Shown one piece after another: positions 1 to 5,636 of a DNA stretch of 8,587 nt (the stretch's first letter is position 1; every line of letters starts with the position of its first letter). The DNA comes from Flavobacteriales bacterium. GTDB lineage: Bacteria; Bacteroidota; Bacteroidia; Flavobacteriales_D; Crocinitomicaceae. The notes beneath the pieces were generated by a model. That model saw only the letters and a program-made list of their open reading frames with translations. It had not been told where the DNA came from and did not search any database. The stretch is from assembly GCA_947462695.1 (NCBI GenBank), contig CANHQC010000072.1, forward strand, positions 1-8,587, given 5' to 3'. A program made the translations under genes and the position numbers.

Positions 1-62
1 GGATTTCGACTGGATTTGCGTTTTGTTCGCTTAACGGTAACTTTTCGTTTTTTCACACTACA
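1..62. other. Unassigned left edge
   Basis: This short stretch lies downstream of the rplS terminator. A few codons are open in more than one plus-strand frame; one reads DFDWICVLFA and then stops at 32-34, so it could be the tail of a convergent gene. The fragment is far too short to assign. No hairpin or promoter-like element stands out. Confidence 0.2.
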
Positions 63-63
63 A

Positions 64-97
64 AGAAATAAAAAAGGCTCTCCAATCGGAAAGCCTT
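64..97 (-). terminator. Intrinsic terminator of rplS
   Basis: Read on the minus strand, AAGGCTTTCC and GGAGAGCCTT form a 10-bp stem with one U-G wobble around the 4-nt loop GATT. A T-rich tract (TTTTTATTT) follows immediately. The hairpin starts about 22 nt after the rplS stop codon. The plus-strand side lacks a T-tract, so it should act only on minus-strand transcripts. Confidence 0.88.
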
Positions 98-119
98 ACT
101 CCTAAAAAAAGGAAATATT

Positions 120-476
120 TTAGTGAGAGAAAGATCGCTTTTCTTTGATACGAGCTGATTTTCCTGTGCGCTCTCTAAAATAGAAGATACGTGCACGACG
201 AACAGAACCTCTTTTCGTAACGGTAATACTGTCAATGAATGGAGATGCTATTGGGAAAATACGCTCAACTCCTACGTTTCCAGACATCTTACGAACAGTA
301 AATGTTTCTGTAGCTCCAGAACCGCGACGTTGCAACACAACACCTTGGTATTGCTGAATACGCTCTTTGTTTCCTTCTTTAATTTTGTAGGAAACAATAA
401 CTGTATCTCCTGCAGAAAATGTAGGGAAGTTCTGTACTTCCGTTAACTCTTGCTGAATTTCTCTAATAATATCCAT
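120..476 (-). CDS. rplS: 50S ribosomal protein L19
   Basis: This 118-aa protein is L19 of the large ribosomal subunit, which lies at the interface with the 30S subunit. Its length fits the family (E. coli 115 aa). The N-terminal part has the usual amphipathic helix followed by FSAGDTVIVSYKIKEGNKER. The middle has the family core QQYQGVVLQRRGSGATETFTV and GVERIFPIASPFIDSI. The C-terminal part carries the basic signature RGSVRRARIFYFRERTGKSA, which binds 23S rRNA. The start ATG at 474-476 is the natural family start. The gene appears to stand alone: a terminator follows it and a divergent gene lies upstream, so it is not in the trmD-rplS arrangement seen in many bacteria. Identity is very secure. 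Confidence 0.98.
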   Translation of the reverse strand: MDIIREIQQELTEVQNFPTFSAGDTVIVSYKIKEGNKERIQQYQGVVLQRRGSGATETFTVRKMSGNVGVERIFPIASPFIDSITVTKRGSVRRARIFYFRERTGKSARIKEKRSFSH

Positions 477-516
477 GACTTTCAGTTTCGTAATTTGTCC
501 GTAGTAAAACGGGGTG

Positions 517-543
517 CAATATTACGTATTTTTTTAAAAACAA
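517..543 (-). promoter_or_regulatory. Putative rplS promoter
   Basis: On the minus strand, TTG (541-543) is followed after 16 nt by TAATATTG (517-524). This is one mismatch from the Bacteroidota -7 consensus TAnnTTTG. It would start transcription near 511, about 35 nt before the rplS start codon. The call rests on motif match and position only. Confidence 0.42.
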
Positions 544-650
544 TCAGCACAATGGAGTAATTATTTTACTTTTTTTGTGCGTCAATTACAATTCGAAGGT
601 TTTGGTAGCGCGAAAATACTGAAATTCCCTAGTTTTATGGTGTTGGTAAT

Positions 651-1100
651 ATGAAAAAGCAAAATACAAAATATGAGATGATTGGTCGCCTTGAATTGGC
701 TGATTTCCCCGTTTTTGGTCTGGAAGACGTAGTAGTTAAAGTCGACACAGGAGCCTATACATCAAGCATACATGTAGCGACGTGTGAGGAGCGAAGTACA
801 TCTTCAGGAAAGGTGTTGGCTGTTGTTTTTTTAGATGAAAGTCACCCGCAATTTACCGGTGAAGAGCGGATGTTTACGTCATACCGACAGAAAAAAGTAA
901 AGAGTTCAACCGGACAAGAACAGCTTCGGTATTTTGTAAATGGCAGCATTCGTTTAGGTGATTTAGAGTATACAACTGAATTTTCATTAACCCGAAGAAA
1001 CGGTATGCGGCATCCGATATTATTAGGAAGGAAATTATTGAATCGGCGATTTGTTGTCGATCCTTCCAGAAAAAACATAACCCGAAAGTCAAGTAAATGA
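651..1100 (+). CDS. RimB-like retropepsin-fold protein (ATP-dependent zinc protease family)
   Basis: This 149-aa protein belongs to the family annotated as ATP-dependent zinc protease or RimK/LysX-associated protein (PF05618, COG4067). Visible family marks are the N-terminal [14 protein letters not shown], the retropepsin-like motif [12 protein letters not shown] with the presumed catalytic Asp at residue 32, and the C-terminal block [19 protein letters not shown]. In Pseudomonas the homologue RimB is encoded with RimK and takes part in controlling S6 glutamylation; that is family knowledge, not shown here. The ATG at 651 is used, although Met10 (678) is a possible alternative start. There is no signal peptide, so it is likely cytoplasmic. 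Its stop overlaps the rimK start (ATGA, 1097-1100), which suggests translational coupling. A weak -7-like TAGTTTTA lies at 630-637 without a well-spaced partner. Confidence 0.85.
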   Translation: MKKQNTKYEMIGRLELADFPVFGLEDVVVKVDTGAYTSSIHVATCEERSTSSGKVLAVVFLDESHPQFTGEERMFTSYRQKKVKSSTGQEQLRYFVNGSIRLGDLEYTTEFSLTRRNGMRHPILLGRKLLNRRFVVDPSRKNITRKSSK

Positions 1101-1972
1101 AGATAGGAATTTTATCCCGAAACAGCAGCTTGTACTCAACGAAACGATTGGTTGAGGCAGCTCAATTGAGAGGTCATGACGCACAAGTTATTGATCACTT
1201 GCGTTGTAACATCGAAATAGACAATGGTCCTTCGCTTTACTATGCTGATGATTATCTGACTGGTTTCGATGCCGTTATTCCACGAATTGGTGCGTCTGTC
1301 ACATTCTATGGAACGGCTGTGGTTCGCCAGTTTGAAATGATGAACGTATTTTCCGTGAATTCATCGCGCGGCATTGTCCATTCAAGGGATAAATTACGTT
1401 GCCTACAAGTGCTTTCAAAAGAAGGTATCGGTTTGCCCAAAACGGTGTTTACGAACTATTCACGCAACGTGAAACATGTGGTTGAATCTGCAGGTGGTGC
1501 GCCAGTGGTATTGAAATTATTGGAAGGAACGCAAGGGTTGGGAGTGGTACTTGCAGAAAATCAAAACGCTGCTCAATCGGTGTTGGAGGCATTCAATGGA
1601 TTAAAAGCGCGCGTTATCGTGCAGGAATTCGTCAAGGAAGCAAAGGGAGCGGACATACGCGCATTGGTTGTGGATGGTGAAGTGGTAGGCGCAATGAAAC
1701 GCCAAGGCAAACCGGGAGAGTTTCGCTCAAATTTACACCGTGGTGGTTCTTCTGAGATTATTGAACTTTCTGTAGAAGAAAAATATACGGCAATTTTGGC
1801 TGCCAAAGCAGTAGGACTTGGCGTCGCAGGTGTGGATATGTTGCAGTCAGATCGCGGTCCATTGGTGTTAGAAGTTAATTCATCGCCTGGATTGGAGGGT
1901 ATTGAAAAAACAACAGGTGAAGATATTGCGGGAAAAATTATCCAATACATCGAAAAGAACGTTAAGCGGTAA
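1097..1972 (+). CDS. rimK: RimK, alpha-L-glutamate ligase for ribosomal protein S6
   Basis: This 291-aa ATP-grasp ligase matches E. coli RimK (300 aa) almost end to end by recall. In E. coli, RimK uses ATP to add glutamate residues to the C-terminus of ribosomal protein S6. Domains in order: an N-terminal alpha/beta domain (residues 1-90) with [22 protein letters not shown] and [25 protein letters not shown]; the ATP-grasp lid, with Lys140 in [18 protein letters not shown] binding ATP phosphates; then [27 protein letters not shown], and the metal-binding residues Asp247, Glu259 and Asn261 in GVDML and [17 protein letters not shown]. These correspond to E. coli K141, D248, E260 and N262. All key residues are present, so the enzyme should be active. 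It overlaps the upstream RimB-like gene by 4 nt. The native target in this organism (S6 or another protein or peptide) cannot be read from the window. Confidence 0.95.
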   Translation: MKIGILSRNSSLYSTKRLVEAAQLRGHDAQVIDHLRCNIEIDNGPSLYYADDYLTGFDAVIPRIGASVTFYGTAVVRQFEMMNVFSVNSSRGIVHSRDKLRCLQVLSKEGIGLPKTVFTNYSRNVKHVVESAGGAPVVLKLLEGTQGLGVVLAENQNAAQSVLEAFNGLKARVIVQEFVKEAKGADIRALVVDGEVVGAMKRQGKPGEFRSNLHRGGSSEIIELSVEEKYTAILAAKAVGLGVAGVDMLQSDRGPLVLEVNSSPGLEGIEKTTGEDIAGKIIQYIEKNVKR

Positions 1973-1975
1973 ATA

Positions 1976-2941
1976 ATGAAGGAGAAGCCAAAAAAAATGG
2001 TCATTCTCGGAAAGGAAATCCTTCCCGGAAAAGGAGTTCAGCTCAATCTTGATGTGGCTATGTTGCATACGCGTACGCCTATTCTGGTTCCGGTAATTGT
2101 TGAGCGCGCGAAAATAGATGGTCCTACAGTGCTATTAATGGCAGGATTGCACGGGGATGAAATAAACGGTATCGAAATCATCCGAAAGGTTATCCGTAAA
2201 GGATTCAATAAGCCATTAGTCGGGACAATCATTTGCCTTCCCGTTTTCAATATTTTTGGATTTTTGAACGTGAAACGGGAGCTTCCTGACGGCCGGGACC
2301 TCAATCGCAGTTTTCCTGGCAGTGAGACTGGATCGTTGGCAGCGCAGTTTGCCTTCCATTTTATGAAGGAAATCGCCCCGCATGTAGATTATGTGGTTGA
2401 TTTTCATACCGGAGCAGCACAGCGCAATAATTACCCGCAGATTCGCTGTTTGATGGATGATCAGGAAAGTGTGCATCTGGCGCACGTGTTTAATCCACCG
2501 TTCATTTTACATTCCAATTATATAGGCAAAACAATTCGTGAATCCATCACCAAACATGGCAAGAAAATGCTGCTTTTCGAAGGGGGAAAAACGAATAATA
2601 TAGAAGAGCTGATTGTTGAAGAAGGATTGAACGGGGTAAAGCGGTTATTGAACCATCTTGGTATGCGCTCGTTCAAAATTGATATTTCAAAAGACCGATT
2701 GCCAGTACTGTTGGGATCAAGTAAATGGATGCGTGCGCCACAATCAGGAATGTTTCAGTCATTGGTTAAAAACGGTGTTTCAGTCGAAAAAGGAGATGTG
2801 ATTGGCATTGTAACCGATCCGTACGGCAAATTTGAACGAAAAGTGAAAGCCAGTCAATCGGGTTACATTATTTGTTTGAATGAATCTCCGGTAGTGTATA
2901 AAGGAGATGCCATATTTCATATTGGGATAGAAAAGGGGTAG
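1976..2941 (+). CDS. Succinylglutamate desuccinylase/aspartoacylase-family zinc deacylase (M14-like)
   Basis: This 321-aa protein belongs to the AstE/AspA group of the M14 zinc carboxypeptidase fold. Zinc ligands are visible as His59 and Glu62 in GLHGDEINGIE and His144 in VDFHTGAAQRN. A substrate carboxylate-binding Asn110-Arg111 lies in GRDLNRSFPGS, and the catalytic Glu202 in LLFEGG. The last 75 residues (APQSGMFQSLVKNGVSVEKGDVIG) form the lipoyl-like beta-barrel domain typical of the family. Relatives hydrolyse N-acyl amino acids such as N-succinylglutamate or N-acetylaspartate. No arginine-succinyltransferase pathway genes are nearby, so a role as AstE in arginine breakdown is unlikely. 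It begins 3 nt after the rimK stop, so it is almost certainly in the same operon. The context suggests a substrate related to glutamyl or acyl-glutamate conjugates, which is inference. The ATG at 1976 is chosen; Met8 (1997) is an alternative. Confidence 0.88.
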   Translation: MKEKPKKMVILGKEILPGKGVQLNLDVAMLHTRTPILVPVIVERAKIDGPTVLLMAGLHGDEINGIEIIRKVIRKGFNKPLVGTIICLPVFNIFGFLNVKRELPDGRDLNRSFPGSETGSLAAQFAFHFMKEIAPHVDYVVDFHTGAAQRNNYPQIRCLMDDQESVHLAHVFNPPFILHSNYIGKTIRESITKHGKKMLLFEGGKTNNIEELIVEEGLNGVKRLLNHLGMRSFKIDISKDRLPVLLGSSKWMRAPQSGMFQSLVKNGVSVEKGDVIGIVTDPYGKFERKVKASQSGYIICLNESPVVYKGDAIFHIGIEKG

Positions 2942-2942
2942 A

Positions 2943-2972
2943 TTGATTTGATTCTTTTTATCTCTACCTTTA
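2943..2972 (+). promoter_or_regulatory. Putative panB promoter
   Basis: TTG (2943-2945), a 19-nt spacer and TACCTTTA (2965-2972, one mismatch from TAnnTTTG) lie in the 54-nt gap before panB. Transcription would start near 2978, giving an 18-nt leader to the ATG at 2996. The upstream operon may also read through, because no terminator hairpin is visible in the gap. Confidence 0.4.
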
Positions 2973-2995
2973 CACCAATCCAAACTTAATTGCAC

Positions 2996-3811
2996 ATGTC
3001 AGTCCATAAGAACGTCAAAAAAGTTACGACACATACCTTACAGGAAATGAAGGTTGCGGGAGAGAAAATTTCCATGCTGACCGGTTATGATTTTTCCATG
3101 GCGCGCATTATCGATCAAGCGGGAATTGATGTTATTTTAGTGGGAGATTCCGCTTCAAATGTGATGGCAGGTCATGAAACGACGTTACCTATTACGTTGG
3201 ATCAAATGATTTACCATGCTTCCTCCGTTGTTCGCGCAGTTAATCGGGCATTGGTAGTCGTGGATATGCCGTTCGGATCGTACCAAGGAAACTCAAAGGA
3301 AGCACTTTCAAGTGCCATTAAAATTATGAAGGAATCGGGCGGTCACGCGGTTAAAATGGAAGGCGGTATTGAGATCATCGAGTCGATAAAACGCATATTA
3401 ACAGCTGGAATCCCAGTAATGGGACATTTAGGTCTGACACCGCAATCGATATACAAATTTGGAACGTACGTAGTTCGTGCGAAAGAAGAAGAAGAGGCGA
3501 ATCGATTGATTCAAGATGCGAAAGCACTGGAAGAAGCTGGTTGCTTTGCGATTGTTTTAGAGAAAATTCCAGCGGATTTAGCTGAAAGGGTAGCTCAGAT
3601 TGTTTCGATACCAATTATTGGAATCGGAGCAGGAAATGGGGTAGATGGTCAGGTGCTTGTTGTGCACGACATGTTGGGTATTAACAACGAGTTCAGTCCG
3701 CGATTTTTGCGCAAATACGACAACCTTTATGACCGCATGATGAATGCGTTTCAATCCTATATTTCTGATGTGCGCTCGGGTGATTTTCCCAACGAGAAAG
3801 AGCAATATTAA
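2996..3811 (+). CDS. panB: 3-methyl-2-oxobutanoate hydroxymethyltransferase (ketopantoate hydroxymethyltransferase)
   Basis: PanB transfers a hydroxymethyl group from 5,10-methylene-tetrahydrofolate to 3-methyl-2-oxobutanoate, giving ketopantoate. This is the first committed step to pantothenate and coenzyme A, in the cytoplasm. The protein is 271 aa from the ATG at 2996 (E. coli 264 aa). An in-frame TTG at 2990 would add two residues, but ATG is preferred. Family motifs are complete: [23 protein letters not shown] with the metal ligand Asp51; [10 protein letters not shown] with Asp90; AVKMEGG with Lys120 and the metal ligand Glu122; [17 protein letters not shown] with the catalytic Glu189; and [19 protein letters not shown]. 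No other pantothenate gene is in the window. The next gene starts 9 nt downstream, so the two are probably co-transcribed. Confidence 0.97.
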   Translation: MSVHKNVKKVTTHTLQEMKVAGEKISMLTGYDFSMARIIDQAGIDVILVGDSASNVMAGHETTLPITLDQMIYHASSVVRAVNRALVVVDMPFGSYQGNSKEALSSAIKIMKESGGHAVKMEGGIEIIESIKRILTAGIPVMGHLGLTPQSIYKFGTYVVRAKEEEEANRLIQDAKALEEAGCFAIVLEKIPADLAERVAQIVSIPIIGIGAGNGVDGQVLVVHDMLGINNEFSPRFLRKYDNLYDRMMNAFQSYISDVRSGDFPNEKEQY

Positions 3812-3820
3812 TTTCGTCGT

Positions 3821-4507
3821 ATGACAGATTTAGAAATTCTGTACGAAGACAATCACCTGATTGCAATTAATAAGAAAGCATCGGATATTGTTCAAGGCGA
3901 TAAAACGGGTGATGAAACACTTCCGGATCGCATCAAAGCGTATTTAAAAGAAAAATACCAAAAACCCGGAAATGTGTTTTGTGGCGTGATTCATCGACTT
4001 GATCGTCCAACGAGTGGCGTGGTTTTATTCGCTCGAACAAGCAAGTCCCTCGAACGCATGAACAAGCAATTTCGGGAGAAGGAAACGTCTAAAACCTATT
4101 GGGTGTTAACTGAACAACTTCCACCTGAAAATTCTGGCACATTGCGGAATTACCTCAAGAAAAACGAGAAACAAAATAAATCATATGTGCATGCGCATCC
4201 GGTTGATGGCGCGAAAGAGGCGGTATTGCATTATTCGGTGTTGACCTCAACTGATCATTACCATGTGCTTGGAATTGAACTGGAAACAGGACGGCACCAT
4301 CAAATTAGAGCGCAATTGGCTGCCATAGGTTGTTTTGTAAAGGGTGACGTTAAGTACGGTGCTAAACGACCAAACAAAGATGGATCCATTGGGCTGCACG
4401 CCCGAAATTTAGAATTTTTGCATCCTACAACAGGCGAGCGTATACAAATCATGGCGCCTGTGCCTCAAGATTCCGTCTGGCAATTCGTTGAACAACAACT
4501 TAAATAG
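3821..4507 (+). CDS. RluA-family RNA pseudouridine synthase
   Basis: This 228-aa protein isomerises uridine to pseudouridine in rRNA or tRNA. The family-defining motif is GVIHRLDRPTSGVVLFART, with the catalytic Asp61. Other marks are the start ILYEDNHLIAINKKASDIVQGD, the SKTYWVL strand, IELETGRHHQIRAQLA, and the C-terminal GSIGLHARNLEFLHPTTGE. No N-terminal S4 RNA-binding domain is present, so it resembles the short RluA/TruC/RluE-size members rather than RluB, RluC or RluD. The exact RNA target cannot be set from sequence. It lies 9 nt after panB; the link is probably operonic rather than functional. The stop is TAG at 4505-4507, and no convincing terminator follows. Confidence 0.93.
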   Translation: MTDLEILYEDNHLIAINKKASDIVQGDKTGDETLPDRIKAYLKEKYQKPGNVFCGVIHRLDRPTSGVVLFARTSKSLERMNKQFREKETSKTYWVLTEQLPPENSGTLRNYLKKNEKQNKSYVHAHPVDGAKEAVLHYSVLTSTDHYHVLGIELETGRHHQIRAQLAAIGCFVKGDVKYGAKRPNKDGSIGLHARNLEFLHPTTGERIQIMAPVPQDSVWQFVEQQLK

Positions 4508-4529
4508 CTTGTGTAACATAAGGCACAAA

Positions 4530-4556
4530 TTGGTTTCTAGACTTGAGCTAATTTTG
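4530..4556 (+). promoter_or_regulatory. Probable promoter of the membrane protein-rhodanese operon
   Basis: TTG (4530-4532), a 16-nt spacer and a perfect TAATTTTG (4549-4556) match the Bacteroidota consensus. The -7 element ends only 5 nt before the ATG at 4562. The transcript would therefore be leaderless or nearly so, unless Met5 (ATG at 4574) is the true start. Confidence 0.6.
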
Positions 4557-4561
4557 TCCTT

Positions 4562-4789
4562 ATGAAAGTTTCAATGAAATCATTAGTAAAGAAATATTCG
4601 TGGGTACTTATTGGTGGTGTCCTTGGAGTAGGTGGTGGTTACTACTATTACCAAAACTGGGGATGTACAACTGGTTGTTCCATTACATCAAGTCCGTTGA
4701 ATAGTATGCTTTACGGTGCGGTAATGGGTGGACTTTTAGCAGATATGATTCAATCACTTGTTCAAAAAATCAAACATGGAAGGAAGTAA
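4562..4789 (+). CDS. Small two-helix membrane protein, DUF6132-like
   Basis: This is a 75-aa hydrophobic protein. Residues about 13-30 (SWVLIGGVLGVGGGYYYY) and about 47-67 (NSMLYGAVMGGLLADMIQSL) are likely membrane helices, joined by a short loop with GCTTGCSITSSP. Both ends are basic (K6, K10, K11; K69, K71, R74), so the positive-inside rule puts both ends in the cytoplasm and Cys35/Cys39 on the periplasmic side. The GCxxGC-ITSSP-LYGAVMGG pattern fits what I recall of the DUF6132 family in Bacteroidota; no function is known to me. It overlaps the first rhodanese gene by 14 nt, so the two are tightly coupled. The CxxxC pair could carry sulfane sulfur or a metal, which is inference. The start could also be Met5 (4574), given how close the promoter is. 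Confidence 0.8.
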   Translation: MKVSMKSLVKKYSWVLIGGVLGVGGGYYYYQNWGCTTGCSITSSPLNSMLYGAVMGGLLADMIQSLVQKIKHGRK

Positions 4790-5036
4790 TTACACAGTAG
4801 TAGACGTGCGCACGCCCGCAGAATTTTTGGGTGGACACGTGGCAGGTTCAATCAATATTCCACTTCAGGAAATTGTTGATCGCGCAGATGAACTAACCGA
4901 TTTACCAAAGCCGATCATTTTTTGTTGTGCCAGCGGTAACAGAAGCGGTCAGGCAACAGCTTACTTTAAAGCTCAGGGTCTTGAATGCGAGAACGGTGGA
5001 TCGTGGTTAGATGTAAATTATAAAATGAAGGCATAA
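4776..5036 (+). CDS. Single-domain rhodanese-like protein (first of tandem pair)
   Basis: This 86-aa rhodanese-fold protein transfers sulfane sulfur through a cysteine persulfide. Motifs run in the standard order: VVDVRTPAEF (residues 8-17), GHVAGSINIPL (20-30), and the active-site loop CCASGNRSG with Cys51 as the CxxGxR nucleophile next to a second Cys50. The C-terminal NGGSW follows. The start chosen is ATG 4776; an in-frame TTG at 4758 would add six residues but is less likely. It has no signal peptide or membrane helix, so it should be cytoplasmic. Its start lies inside the end of the upstream membrane protein gene and its stop shares a base with the next start (TAATG). At 86 aa it is at the short end for the fold, with almost no sequence before the first strand. 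Confidence 0.92.
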   Translation: MEGSNYTVVDVRTPAEFLGGHVAGSINIPLQEIVDRADELTDLPKPIIFCCASGNRSGQATAYFKAQGLECENGGSWLDVNYKMKA

Positions 5037-5353
5037 TGGGAATTTTTAGCAAATTATTCGGAGGTACTTCAGTAGACTTTAGTACTATGGTAAAAGATGG
5101 TGCAACAATTGTTGATGTGCGCACACCTGCGGAATATAAAAACGGTCACATCAAAGGATCAATCAATATTCCGTTGCAAGTGTTAGATAAAAACATCAGT
5201 AAACTCAATAAAAACAAGCCTGTGATTACGTGTTGTGCATCCGGAATGCGCAGTGGATCAGCGAAGGGCTTATTGAAATCAAAAGGATTTGATGCATACA
5301 ACGGTGGGAGTTGGACTTCCCTGAAGCAAAAAATGCAATCAGTTTGGCAATAA
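5036..5353 (+). CDS. Single-domain rhodanese-like protein (second of tandem pair)
   Basis: This 105-aa rhodanese-fold protein is a paralogue of the gene immediately upstream. It shares VDVRTPAE, GSINIPLQ, CCASG-RSG and NGGSW. The active-site nucleophile is Cys67 in CASGMR, again preceded by another Cys (Cys66). It differs by an extra N-terminus (MGIFSKLFGGTSVDFSTMVKDG) that looks amphipathic and may touch the membrane, which is inference. It starts on the last base of the previous stop (TAATG), so translation is probably coupled. A strong terminator 24 nt downstream closes the operon. The general role is sulfane-sulfur transfer or detoxification; the donor and acceptor cannot be read from the sequence. 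Confidence 0.93.
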   Translation: MGIFSKLFGGTSVDFSTMVKDGATIVDVRTPAEYKNGHIKGSINIPLQVLDKNISKLNKNKPVITCCASGMRSGSAKGLLKSKGFDAYNGGSWTSLKQKMQSVWQ

Positions 5354-5376
5354 GTAGTAGTAGTGATGATTAGGTT

Positions 5377-5402
5377 AAAAAGCAGCTCTCGCTGCTTTTT
5401 TT
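5377..5402 (+). terminator. Intrinsic terminator after the rhodanese operon
   Basis: AGCAGC (5381-5386) and GCTGCT (5391-5396) pair around the loop TCTC. Flanking A-run and T-run extend the stem by up to four A-T pairs and supply the T-tract on the plus strand. It starts 24 nt after the second rhodanese stop. Confidence 0.92.
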
Positions 5403-5430
5403 GTTGGGTTAAAATTGAAATTTTAGATAG

Positions 5431-5457
5431 AATAAGTAAAAAAATCACCTACTTATT
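5431..5457. repeat. Inverted repeat overlapping the -33 element, possible operator
   Basis: AATAAGTA (5431-5438) and TACTTATT (5450-5457) are perfect 8-bp inverted repeats separated by 11 nt. The right arm runs into the TTG -33 element of the putative receptor promoter. A dyad at this spot could bind a dimeric regulator, but the DNA is AT-rich and chance is possible. Confidence 0.4.
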
Positions 5458-5485
5458 GTATAAATAACTATAAGTGTTATTTTTG
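5456..5485 (+). promoter_or_regulatory. Probable promoter of the SusC-like receptor gene
   Basis: TTG (5456-5458), a 19-nt spacer and a perfect TATTTTTG (5478-5485) match the Bacteroidota consensus TTG-N-TAnnTTTG. Transcription would start near 5491, leaving a leader of about 145 nt before the start codon at 5637. Confidence 0.62.
5462..5482. repeat. Second inverted repeat inside the promoter spacer
   Basis: AAATAAC (5462-5468) and GTTATTT (5476-5482) are perfect 7-bp inverted repeats with a 7-nt spacer. They fill the promoter spacer and overlap the -7 element. A protein bound here would occlude RNA polymerase. This is a candidate operator only. Confidence 0.38.
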
Positions 5486-5486
5486 A

Positions 5487-5612
5487 TGCATCTTATCGAA
5501 CGTTTAACTGTATGTTAATTGTTCGGTTAAGGCGATGAGGTACATTTAGCTACTTTCAAAATACGGTAGCCAACTATTGCGTCCCCTCTCCGTTTTAATA
5601 GTGTAAGATGCA
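5487..5612 (+). promoter_or_regulatory. Potentially structured 5' leader of the SusC-like gene
   Basis: TGCATCTTA (5487-5495) and TAAGATGCA (5604-5612) are perfect 9-bp complements that could close the leader. Inside, CGAAC (5497-5501) pairs with GTTCG (5521-5525) and continues through a G-U pair and one mismatch into TTAAC/GTTAA, with the loop TGTAT. A second hairpin pairs GCTAC (5549-5553) with GTAGC (5566-5570), and GAGG (5537-5540) can pair with CCTC (5585-5588) around it. Together these suggest a multi-branch fold. I do not recognise a known riboswitch: the GGCGATG at 5531 briefly recalls the fluoride class, but the rest does not fit. The rest of the 234-nt gap (5403-5636) holds only the dyads and promoter listed separately. 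Confidence 0.4.
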
Positions 5613-5636
5613 GAATTGAAACTAAAAGCTATAACT

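Noticed and set aside
53..235. 60-aa minus-strand frame over the end of rplS
   Set aside because: It overlaps rplS out of frame and crosses its terminator.
601..637. Possible promoter for the RimB-like gene (TTTG 601-604 and TAGTTTTA 630-637)
   Set aside because: The spacing is 25 nt, longer than the 16-19 nt seen at the other sites in this window, and the -7 element has a mismatch, so support is too weak for a feature.
1573..2004. 143-aa open frame on the minus strand
   Set aside because: It lies antisense to rimK, which has a full set of family motifs; its translation shows no recognisable domain and reflects codon bias of the real gene.
4509..4528. Weak hairpin TTGTG/CACAA after the pseudouridine synthase gene
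   Set aside because: Only 5-6 pairs with a 10-nt loop and no T-tract, so it is not a credible terminator.
5146..5448. 100-aa minus-strand open frame across the second rhodanese and its terminator
   Set aside because: It is antisense to a clear rhodanese gene and runs through a strong hairpin; no protein family is recognisable.
5531..5592. Fluoride or other known riboswitch aptamer suggested by GGCGATG
   Set aside because: The conserved later segments of the fluoride aptamer are not present, and no other class I know matches.
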